This document shows, in pieces, positions 1-5,013 of a stretch of DNA of 5,130 bases (position 1 is its first letter; each line of letters starts with the position of its first letter). Location: positions 1 through 5,130 of the forward strand of contig JAFPBP010000102.1 of the NCBI GenBank assembly GCA_017424085.1, in the 5' to 3' direction. The notes under the pieces were generated by a model that saw only the letters and a program-made list of their open reading frames with translations, was not told the origin of the DNA and made no database searches. This DNA comes from Clostridia bacterium. Its GTDB lineage: Bacteria > Bacillota > Clostridia > Oscillospirales > UBA644. The position numbers and the translations under genes were made by a program.

Positions 1-497
1 GCAAGGATGATGGGGCTGTCCTTGGCAAGGGCACGGGCGATGACCGTGCGTTGCTTCTGCCCGCCCGAAAGCTTGCTTCCCTTGTGGTGCATATGAGAGC
101 CCAGCCCTACGCGGCAGATCAGCTCCTTTGCCCGCGCGCGACGCTCTTTTTTATCTGCGATGTGCAACAGAGCCAATTCCACGTTCTGAAGCACGGTAAA
201 GCTTTCGATGATATTGTAATCCTGGAAGATGAAGGAGATATACTTTTCCCGATACTCCTCCCATTCGGGCTGGAGATAATGGGAGGTGGACTGCCCTTCG
301 ATATAAAGCTCGCCCTCCTCATAGGAATCCATTCCGCTGATCACGTTGAGCAGGGTGGATTTGCCCGAGCCGGATTTTCCCGTTACCGCAACGAATTCCC
401 CGAGCTCAAACGAGAGATTGACCCCTCGGATGCCAACGGAAACGTTCCCATCGGAAACGTAAATTTTTCCAACGTCCTTCAACGAAAGAAACGCCAT
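1..497 (-). CDS. MacB/LolD-type ABC transporter ATP-binding protein, 3' end cut by window
   Basis: ATP-binding subunit or domain of an ABC transporter of the MacB/LolD/FtsE class, which usually powers an FtsX-like permease that exports peptides or lipids or senses antimicrobials. Only 165 complete codons are present. Visible are Walker A GKSGSGKST (residues 40-48), the Q-loop in FIFQDYNII (Q92), the signature LSGGQKQR (143-150) and the lead-in to Walker B, SPIIL (161-165). The sequence is cut just before the catalytic Asp-Glu. The ATG at 497 has an AAAGGAG ribosome site (504-510) 6 nt upstream and its own candidate promoter, so this is the true start. The D-loop, the H-loop and any fused permease domain lie outside the window. 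In Firmicutes this ATPase type can be a stand-alone subunit or the N-terminal domain of a long fused ATPase/permease, and the window cannot decide between them. The ABC ATPase assignment is secure; the substrate is unknown. Confidence 0.93.
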   Translation of the reverse strand, partial: MAFLSLKDVGKIYVSDGNVSVGIRGVNLSFELGEFVAVTGKSGSGKSTLLNVISGMDSYEEGELYIEGQSTSHYLQPEWEEYREKYISFIFQDYNIIESFTVLQNVELALLHIADKKERRARAKELICRVGLGSHMHHKGSKLSGGQKQRTVIARALAKDSPIIL

Positions 498-546
498 AAC
501 AAGCTCCTTTCAGCCTTGGCTTGCGCCATGCGCCTGATATAAAAAT

Positions 547-555
547 ATCATATCA
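547..555 (-). promoter_or_regulatory. Extended -10 promoter for the MacB-type ATPase gene
   Basis: On the minus strand a TATGAT hexamer (547-552) is directly preceded by TGA (553-555), giving an extended -10 (TGnTATGAT) about 50 nt upstream of the ATG at 497. No good TTGACA-like -35 is seen at 16-18 nt, as is common for extended -10 promoters. A perfect 6-bp inverted repeat (tgatat, 4 nt, atatca; 535-550) overlaps the 3' half of the -10. A looser pair, TATCACA (551-557) and TGTGACA (573-579), brackets the upstream side. These could be repressor sites, but that is inference. Confidence 0.55.
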
Positions 556-659
556 CACAAATACGACATAACTGTGACATTTTTCTTCGGATTTACAAAG
601 AATCTCACCCTGCAAAGCCTCTTCACCACAAAAGACGGATCCGAGACCCCTCAGGTTAC

Positions 660-693
660 AAAAACGGACGAACACAGCACCGTGTCCGTCCGT
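660..693 (-). terminator. Rho-independent terminator of the amino-acid importer operon
   Basis: Read on the minus strand, a 12-bp stem (arms 682-693 and 664-675, loop GGTGCT) is followed by a T run (TTTTTG). The single imperfect pair is a G-U wobble on the minus strand but an A-C mismatch on the plus strand, and the T run is on the minus-strand side, so orientation is clear. It lies 24 nt after the stop codon of the ATPase gene and closes the importer operon. Confidence 0.85.
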
Positions 694-717
694 CGGGATC
701 CTTATACAAAATTAAAA

Positions 718-1497
718 TTACCGAATGCCCTCCACACCCGCAGACAAAAACGCCTTGGTTTTTTCCTTTTGGGGGTTGCCGAAGACCTGCTCGGGGGTTC
801 CCTGCTCCTCAATGACGCCGTCGGCGATGAAAATAACCTGATCTGCCACGTTGCGGGCGAATTCCATTTCGTGGGTGACGATGATCATGGTGCGATCGGA
901 GCTTTTCAGCGAACGAATGACCCGCAGGACTTCTCCCGTAAGCTCGGGATCCAGCGACGAGGTGGGCTCGTCAAAGCATAAGATATCGGGGGAAAGCATC
1001 AGCGCACGGGCAATGGCAACTCTCTGCTGCTGACCGCCCGAAAGCTGGCAGGGATAGGCATTTGCCTTCTCGGAAAGCCCCACCGTGGCAAGCAGAGCCT
1101 CGGCACGGGCACGGATGGCATCCACGGTTTCCCGTTCTCCCTCGGTGGTCCTTCGCTTGGCGCGAAGCTTGGGCGCCAGCATGAGATTTTCCAGAACGCT
1201 GTACTGGGGGAACAGATTAAACTGCTGAAACACCAGCCCGAAGGACAACTGCGCCTCGGCGGTAACCACGGGCTTCTCCCCCTCCACGGCGCGATATACG
1301 GATTTTCCGCCCACGAGGATCTCGCCGCTGTTTGCCTTCTCCAAAAAATTCAAGCACCGCAAAAGGGTGGTCTTTCCGCCACCCGAGGCACCGATGATGG
1401 CAAGGACCTCGCCCTTTTTCAACGTCAGATCGATCCCCTTCAGAACCTCGTTCTCTCCGAAGCGCTTGCGGAGATCCTTGACTTCCAACATATTCAT
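718..1497 (-). CDS. Polar amino acid ABC transporter, ATP-binding protein (GlnQ/HisP family)
   Basis: Cytoplasmic ATPase of a PAAT-type amino-acid importer, which hydrolyses ATP to drive the adjacent permease. The 259-aa length is typical of GlnQ/HisP. All motifs are intact: Walker A GASGGGKT (36-43), Q-loop FQQFNLFP with Q91, signature LSGGQQQR (152-159), Walker B ILCFDEPTS with D176 and E177, D-loop SSLD (180-183) and switch H209 in VTHEM. The FQQFNLFPQ Q-loop is characteristic of the amino-acid importer branch. The ATG at 1497 is preferred over a second ATG two codons later because the AAGGGGG ribosome site (1506-1512) is 8 nt from it. That site overlaps the stop codon of the upstream permease gene, whose end is only 13 nt away, so translation is probably coupled. 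A terminator follows at 660-693. The substrate cannot be read from this subunit. Confidence 0.96.
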   Translation of the reverse strand: MNMLEVKDLRKRFGENEVLKGIDLTLKKGEVLAIIGASGGGKTTLLRCLNFLEKANSGEILVGGKSVYRAVEGEKPVVTAEAQLSFGLVFQQFNLFPQYSVLENLMLAPKLRAKRRTTEGERETVDAIRARAEALLATVGLSEKANAYPCQLSGGQQQRVAIARALMLSPDILCFDEPTSSLDPELTGEVLRVIRSLKSSDRTMIIVTHEMEFARNVADQVIFIADGVIEEQGTPEQVFGNPQKEKTKAFLSAGVEGIR

Positions 1498-1510
1498 GAC
1501 ACGAACCCCC

Positions 1511-2161
1511 TTACGCCTTGAAATAATCCAGCTTCTTTTCCAGCCAACGGAACAGCAACGTCAGAAGTGCCGTAAAGACCAGATAATAGACCGCCGTATA
1601 GAACAGGGGCCACAGGAGGCCTCCGTTCTTGATGTAGCGCTGGGCGAAATAGATCAGCTCGTAATAGGTTACCACGCGGGCAAGGGAGGTATCCTTGACC
1701 AAGGTGATGATCTCGTTGGACATGGGCGCAAGAATGCGCTTGACCACCTGCAACAGAATGACCTTGAAGAAGGTTTCGCTTCGGGTCATGCCCAAGACCT
1801 GCCCCGCCTCGTACTGCCCCTTGGCGATGGATTCAATACCGCCGCGGTAGATCTCGGAGAAATAGCAGGCATAGTTGATGGTGAAGGTGATATACACCGC
1901 CGCAGATGCGGACAGAAGCATCTGCCCAAACACAAGCCCCGGACCGTAATACACCGTAATCAACTGAAGCATCAGAGGGGTTCCGCGGATGACCCAGACA
2001 AAGGCACGGGTCAGAGCGGAGAGGAGCTTGAATTTGGACATGGAGCCGAAGGCAATGACCAGCCCCAGGGGAAGGGACAGAGCAAGGGTGATGCAGAAGA
2101 TCTTCAGCGTTTCCCCGAAGCCAACCAAAAGATCCAGAGTAATGTTCAGAAATTGATCCAT
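1511..2161 (-). CDS. Polar amino acid ABC transporter permease (HisM/GlnP family)
   Basis: Inner-membrane permease of the importer, 216 aa, the usual length for a HisM/GlnP-type subunit. The family motif RGTPLMLQ is at 59-66. The EAA cytoplasmic coupling loop that docks on the ATPase runs from about E118-A119-G120 through G124 and ends in the conserved KDTSL (156-160). About five hydrophobic segments are visible: roughly 15-37, 62-80, 84-100, a segment around 135-155 after the coupling loop, and 180-205. Lys/Arg residues at the C-terminus (RWLEKK) suit a cytoplasmic end. Only one permease gene is present, so a homodimer is inferred. The ATG at 2161 has AAGGAA (2167-2172) 5 nt upstream. It follows the binding-protein gene after 68 nt containing a strong GC stem, and the ATPase gene follows after 13 nt. 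Confidence 0.95.
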   Translation of the reverse strand: MDQFLNITLDLLVGFGETLKIFCITLALSLPLGLVIAFGSMSKFKLLSALTRAFVWVIRGTPLMLQLITVYYGPGLVFGQMLLSASAAVYITFTINYACYFSEIYRGGIESIAKGQYEAGQVLGMTRSETFFKVILLQVVKRILAPMSNEIITLVKDTSLARVVTYYELIYFAQRYIKNGGLLWPLFYTAVYYLVFTALLTLLFRWLEKKLDYFKA

Positions 2162-2183
2162 ATGCGTTCCTTAACAATTCAAA

Positions 2184-2208
2184 GCCCGGGGCGCGCGGCG
2201 CCCCGAGC
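2184..2208 (-). promoter_or_regulatory. GC-rich stem-loop between binding-protein and permease genes
   Basis: On the minus strand an 11-bp stem (2198-2208 with 2184-2194, one G-U pair, 3-nt loop CGC) lies 21 nt after the binding-protein stop and 22 nt before the permease start. It is almost all G-C and is followed by only TTTGAATTG. This suits a partial terminator or an RNA-end-stabilising stem that keeps binding-protein mRNA in excess over the membrane subunits, a known pattern in binding-protein-dependent operons. The structure is read directly from sequence; its role is inferred. Confidence 0.75.
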
Positions 2209-2229
2209 TCCTTGGATTTCAGAAAAGAA

Positions 2230-3042
2230 TCAGCCGATGAGTGCCTTTGCAAGCGTCAGGTCTACGATGGCGGCGTCGGAGGCACCGGAGAGGACCTCCA
2301 TGAGAGCGTCGGTCTGACCGGTCACGCTCTTCAGACCCGAGGCAAGCTGAGCGTTGTCCTTAATGACCTTCTCCCCTGCGGAGCCACCCTCTGCGGCAAG
2401 CTTGGCGCCCGCAAAGTCGGCGATGGTCTTATATTTTTCCAGATTTGCCTTCTTGACGACGGCAACCTGCGTATTGTACATATAGGGAGCGGTGCAATCG
2501 GCGGCAGCCTCGATGGCTTCGGTGATGGTCATGCCGTTCCAGATGCAGTCGATATCCTTGGCTTCCAATGCGACCAACTTATAATCCCATTCAATTTCCT
2601 TGAACTCAACCTCAACGCCCAGCTTTGCGGCAACAGCGCGGGCATAGTCGGCGTCAAATCCGATCCAGTTTCCGTTTTCGTCGCGGTAATCCATGGGCTT
2701 GTAATCGGTGATACCAACCACCAGCTTGCCCTTGCCCTGAATGTAAGCCCAGTCCCCACTGTCGGTGCATGGATCGGCGGCGGGAGTATATTCGCCCTTA
2801 CCGACGGCACCTACCTCGTAGGTCTCGGAAAGGGTTGCCAAGATTCCGTCATCGATCAGCTGAAGGGTGATATCCTCCACCTTACGGGTCATATCGGAGC
2901 CCGCGCGGAAGGCGATGCCGAAATATTCCTTTTCAAAGCCCAGATCCACGATGGCGAGATCCGAATAGCTGCTGCCGCTGCACGCCACCAGCGTGGAGCA
3001 GAGCAGAACCATAGCCAAAATCATTGCAAAAATCTTTTTCAT
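2230..3042 (-). CDS. Circularly permuted amino-acid-type solute-binding lipoprotein (SBP family 3)
   Basis: Extracellular lipoprotein of the importer, 270 aa. A signal peptide (1-20) ends in lipobox LVAC with Cys21. The order of the SBP_bac_3 fold is rotated. Residues 26-77 carry the usual C-terminal part: strand YSDLAIVDLGF, hinge strand EYFGIAFRAGS (39-49), then the last lobe-1 helix ending LSETYEV. A linker (about 78-96) leads into the usual N-terminus, GKLVVGITDYKPMDY (105-119), then GFDADYA, IDCIWNGMTIT (164-174), APYMYN, hinge strand QVAVVKK (192-198), and finally SDAAIVDLTLAKALIG, where the protein stops. In ordinary relatives that last stretch runs straight into the YSDL...FGIAFR segment. 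The Asp of AIVD (D261) is kept. The Arg normally found in the TITxxR motif is Ile177. ATG at 3042 has AAGGAG (3049-3054) 6 nt upstream and a consensus promoter. SBP identity is secure; the permutation is read by comparison with remembered family order; substrate unknown. Confidence 0.92.
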   Translation of the reverse strand: MKKIFAMILAMVLLCSTLVACSGSSYSDLAIVDLGFEKEYFGIAFRAGSDMTRKVEDITLQLIDDGILATLSETYEVGAVGKGEYTPAADPCTDSGDWAYIQGKGKLVVGITDYKPMDYRDENGNWIGFDADYARAVAAKLGVEVEFKEIEWDYKLVALEAKDIDCIWNGMTITEAIEAAADCTAPYMYNTQVAVVKKANLEKYKTIADFAGAKLAAEGGSAGEKVIKDNAQLASGLKSVTGQTDALMEVLSGASDAAIVDLTLAKALIG

Positions 3043-3092
3043 AACAGTCTCCTTACTTGCGTTTTAACGCTTTACTGTGCTAAAGTGGTTAT

Positions 3093-3121
3093 ATAATAAC
3101 ACATTCAAGCGCATTTGTCAA
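3093..3121 (-). promoter_or_regulatory. Sigma-A promoter of the amino-acid importer operon
   Basis: The minus strand reads TTGACA (-35, 3116-3121), a 17-nt spacer, then TATTAT (-10, 3093-3098) preceded by TGT, an extended -10. This is close to a perfect housekeeping promoter. The predicted start near 3086 gives a leader of about 44 nt. A 5-bp inverted repeat, CTTTA and TAAAG separated by 6 nt (3070-3085), lies at the predicted transcription start. A second, GCGTT/AACGC (3059-3070), follows. A perfect 10-bp palindrome GTTTGCAAAC (3148-3157) sits 26 nt upstream of the -35. Any of these could bind a regulator; this is inference. Confidence 0.88.
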
Positions 3122-3147
3122 GTCCCTTTGCGGAAAAGTAATAAATA

Positions 3148-3157
3148 GTTTGCAAAC
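3148..3157. promoter_or_regulatory. Perfect 10-bp palindrome upstream of the importer promoter
   Basis: GTTTGCAAAC is an exact palindrome in the 127-nt gap between the SGNH gene stop (3170) and the binding-protein start (3042), 26 nt upstream of the -35. Position and symmetry suit a dimeric regulator. It has no unpaired loop and no T run, so it is not a convincing terminator for the upstream gene. No cognate regulator is visible in the window. Confidence 0.3.
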
Positions 3158-3169
3158 GGTCCCTCTCGC

Positions 3170-3748
3170 TCAGGGTTCCGCAAGCGCCTCACAAAAAGAA
3201 ATGAACCGCGGCGTCCACCATTCCCGATAGCCATCCAAGGTAGGGTGAATGGGATCCTTCATGTAGCGTGCGTAATCCTCCGCAGAGACAGCCCGCATTT
3301 CCGCATCGTGAAACAGATCCAGAATCGAAAAACGGTACTCCGCCTGCAGGGAATACAAAAGATCGATCATCGTCTCGTATTTTTCATTCTCGTAAAAGGT
3401 TCCGGTAAAAAACACCACGGGGCACCGAAAAACCGTCTCTGCATACTCCAGAATAAAGCGGATCGCCGCCTCGGTATCCCGCAGATCCACCCCCTTGGAG
3501 GGAGCGGCATCGTTGGTGGAAAGCTGGCAGATCATAAGATCGGGGCGAACGCTTACACCAATGGCTTTCAGACGCGCCACGTAGGAGCGCTCGTTGATGT
3601 CTGCCAGGGTAGTTCCCGAAACTGCCTGCTTGACGCATCGAAGCCGACAGGTCTCCCCCATCAGATCCGCAAAGGAAACGCCGCCTGCGGCAGAACCGTA
3701 GGTAACCGACGATCCCAAAAACAAAACCGTTTTATCCTTCAACTCCAC
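3170..3748 (-). CDS. SGNH/GDSL-family hydrolase (probable esterase)
   Basis: A 192-aa single-domain SGNH-fold hydrolase, likely an esterase or deacetylase. No signal peptide is seen, so it is probably cytoplasmic. The four blocks are present. Block I is FLGSSVTYG with nucleophile Ser14 in a GSS rather than GDS context. Block II is AVSGTTLAD with oxyanion Gly45. Block III is QLSTNDA with Asn79. Block V is DPIHPTLDGY with the catalytic pair Asp165 and His168. The gene uses a GTG start at 3748, chosen because an AAAGGAG site (3756-3762) sits 7 nt upstream; no nearby in-frame ATG has one. It begins 15 nt after the DUF218 gene stop, and its ribosome site overlaps that stop region, so the two are very likely co-transcribed. 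Stand-alone SGNH enzymes next to GH43 enzymes often deacetylate or deacylate glycan fragments. Substrate is inferred only. Confidence 0.88.
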   Translation of the reverse strand: MELKDKTVLFLGSSVTYGSAAGGVSFADLMGETCRLRCVKQAVSGTTLADINERSYVARLKAIGVSVRPDLMICQLSTNDAAPSKGVDLRDTEAAIRFILEYAETVFRCPVVFFTGTFYENEKYETMIDLLYSLQAEYRFSILDLFHDAEMRAVSAEDYARYMKDPIHPTLDGYREWWTPRFISFCEALAEP

Positions 3749-3763
3749 GTTGATGCTCCTTTC

Positions 3764-4372
3764 TTACCGAAAGACCCGAACGACGAGATACCCGAGATAA
3801 AAGAATTCCTCCCGTGCAAGGAAGGGGATCCGAGTTTTCAGGCTCCGATACATGGTGGTGGGCGTGGGGGACGAACAGGCGTCGATCCCGTAGTCAGACG
3901 CCATCAGCATTGCCCGCTTCATATGGAGCGGATCGCTGACGATGATGGCGGACCTCAAAGATAATTCATCCATAAGCGCCTTTGCGTAAAAAAGATTTTC
4001 CTCGGTGATGGTAGATTTCTCCTCGATGAGGATCACCGCTTCGGGAACCCCCTGCGACAGGGCGTATGCCTTGGCTGCAGCGGCATCGGAGACGCTATTC
4101 CCCTCCCCAACGCCACCCGTCAGAATGAGATATTCCACGTAGCCGTTTTGATAAAGCCAAATTCCGTGGTTGAGCCGCTCGCGGTAAACGGGAGAAACCT
4201 CCCCCTTCCACGTGCCCGCACCCAAAACGATGGCAACGTCGCTCGGGGCTTTCTCGTCCACCTTCCCGTAGTTGACGATGATGACGGCAACGGCGCCCCA
4301 CAGGACGATTCCTCCCAGCAGAGCGAGAAGGAGCCCGAAGCAAAGCATTCGTTTTCGGCTGATCTTTTGCAT
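3764..4372 (-). CDS. DUF218 (SanA/YdcF-type) membrane-anchored protein
   Basis: A 202-aa protein with a basic N-terminus (KISRKR, 3-8), one transmembrane helix (about 10-33), then a DUF218 domain facing outside by the positive-inside rule. Family blocks are DVAIVLGAG (45-53), the basic SPVYRERLNHG (60-70), YLILTGG (81-87), EEKSTITEENL (117-127) and IIVSDPLHMKRA (143-154) with His150. The family includes SanA (vancomycin-permeability-related) and YdcF; biochemical roles are poorly settled, with envelope or nucleotide/polyprenyl-linked functions suggested. The ATG at 4372 is chosen over an in-frame TTG at 4408 because GGGAGG lies 7 nt upstream. The TTG has no ribosome site and overlaps the preceding stop. 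The gene starts 32 nt after the GH43-like gene and ends 15 nt before the SGNH gene. Confidence 0.88.
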   Translation of the reverse strand: MQKISRKRMLCFGLLLALLGGIVLWGAVAVIIVNYGKVDEKAPSDVAIVLGAGTWKGEVSPVYRERLNHGIWLYQNGYVEYLILTGGVGEGNSVSDAAAAKAYALSQGVPEAVILIEEKSTITEENLFYAKALMDELSLRSAIIVSDPLHMKRAMLMASDYGIDACSSPTPTTMYRSLKTRIPFLAREEFFYLGYLVVRVFR

Positions 4373-4379
4373 GGGGTCA

Positions 4380-4385
4380 CCTCCC
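4380..4385 (-). promoter_or_regulatory. Ribosome binding site deciding the DUF218 gene start
   Basis: GGGAGG on the minus strand, 7 nt before the ATG at 4372. It supports the 202-aa reading over a 214-aa reading from TTG at 4408, and places the N-terminal basic cluster immediately before the transmembrane helix. Confidence 0.8.
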
Positions 4386-4404
4386 GTAACGCTCAAATGA
4401 AAGC

Positions 4405-5013
4405 TCAAAGAGAAAGGGCATTCCCATCGTCGGAAATTTCACGGAACACGGGGCGCTCTGTTCCCGAGCGATTGGGAGAATGGAAGGTAAAATAAAGCGT
4501 GCCGTCCCCTTCAAAGATCATGCCGTGCCCGCCGTCGGTATCAAGGATCGGGGGCAAATGCTCCGCATTGGCCCCAAGATCTCCGTCGGGGAAGCGAACG
4601 AGAAGCTCGGCGTACTGATCACGGATGAAGGAGGACCAGATCATCAGCAATTCCCCCGTGCGGGTCCGATACAGGAAGGGGCCGTCGGTGACGTAGTTTC
4701 CCGTTCTCCGATGCTTATCCACGTAAGGGCAGGAGGAAGCGGCAAAGATAGTCACGGGGTCGGAGACCCGCTCGGTCAGATCGTCGCTCAAGCGGGCATA
4801 GCAGATGGTTCCGTCAATGATCTGCGTGTGCTCATGGCAGAACACCACGTAAGGATGCCCGTCCTTTCCCACGTACAGAGTGCCATCAAGGCTTCCCCAT
4901 TCGCGGGGCGTAACGGCGCCGTGGCTGTGGGGAACGAAGGGACCCTCGGGGCGGTCGGCGCGCAGGACATAGGTCCCGATGAATCCGCTTTCCTGAGTAA
5001 AGGTGGCGAACAT
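4405..5013 (-). CDS. GH43-like glycosidase, N-terminal portion missing or broken
   Basis: A five-bladed propeller glycosidase of the GH43/GH32/GH62 type, probably cleaving arabinose- or xylose-containing side chains. The 202 aa from the first ATG match the middle and C-terminal parts of this family: MFATF, TYVLRADRPEGPF (14-26), SLDGTLYV with Asp43 (likely the pKa-modulating Asp), YVVFCHE, YVTDGPFLYR (107-116), LLMIWSSF, GGHGMIFE with His163, and a RPVF end. The usual N-terminal ~100 residues, including the RDPF region carrying the catalytic base Asp and the DFWAPE region, are absent. The ATG at 5013 has no ribosome site. The frame stays open upstream only to a TAA at 5041-5043, and homology seems to begin abruptly at about YMFATF. 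The gene may be a remnant, frameshifted, rearranged or misassembled here. Asp110 sits where many GH43 enzymes have the acid Glu; related sequences, as I recall them, also show TDGPF. It opens the cluster with the DUF218 and SGNH genes. Confidence 0.8.
   Translation of the reverse strand: MFATFTQESGFIGTYVLRADRPEGPFVPHSHGAVTPREWGSLDGTLYVGKDGHPYVVFCHEHTQIIDGTICYARLSDDLTERVSDPVTIFAASSCPYVDKHRRTGNYVTDGPFLYRTRTGELLMIWSSFIRDQYAELLVRFPDGDLGANAEHLPPILDTDGGHGMIFEGDGTLYFTFHSPNRSGTERPVFREISDDGNALSL

Larger units (their letters stand above)
498..717. other. Intergenic region between two transport units
   Basis: This 220-nt stretch has no supported gene. It separates the 3' end of the amino-acid importer operon (stop at 718) from the start of the MacB-type ATPase gene. 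It holds the importer terminator (660-693), about 80 nt without clear features, and the extended -10 promoter with short inverted repeats (535-579). Open frames crossing it on the plus strand are antisense to the flanking ATPases and have no ribosome site. Confidence 0.7.

Noticed and set aside
1833..2252. A 139-codon minus-strand frame overlapping the permease and binding-protein ends
   Set aside because: It is a shifted-frame shadow of the permease and spans the GC stem, with no start signal or known domain.
2812..2967. Misplaced segment as a simple assembly artefact
   Set aside because: Both joints are in frame, no residues are lost or duplicated, the cut ends fit a single family loop, and surrounding expression signals are normal. 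It was kept as a finding, but read mapping is still the decisive test.
1367..3096. Long plus-strand open frames of 316 and 294 codons
   Set aside because: They lie antisense to the permease and binding-protein genes, which carry clear family motifs, and have no ribosome sites or recognisable domains. They follow from the GC-rich codon use of the minus-strand genes.
3122..3169. Intrinsic terminator after the SGNH gene
   Set aside because: Only a 4-bp stem (CCCT/AGGG) and the loopless palindrome GTTTGCAAAC are present, with no T run. Read-through into the importer operon cannot be excluded.
4373..4408. TTG start giving a 214-aa DUF218 protein
   Set aside because: It has no ribosome site and overlaps the preceding stop. 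The ATG at 4372 has GGGAGG at 7 nt and puts the basic cluster next to the membrane helix.
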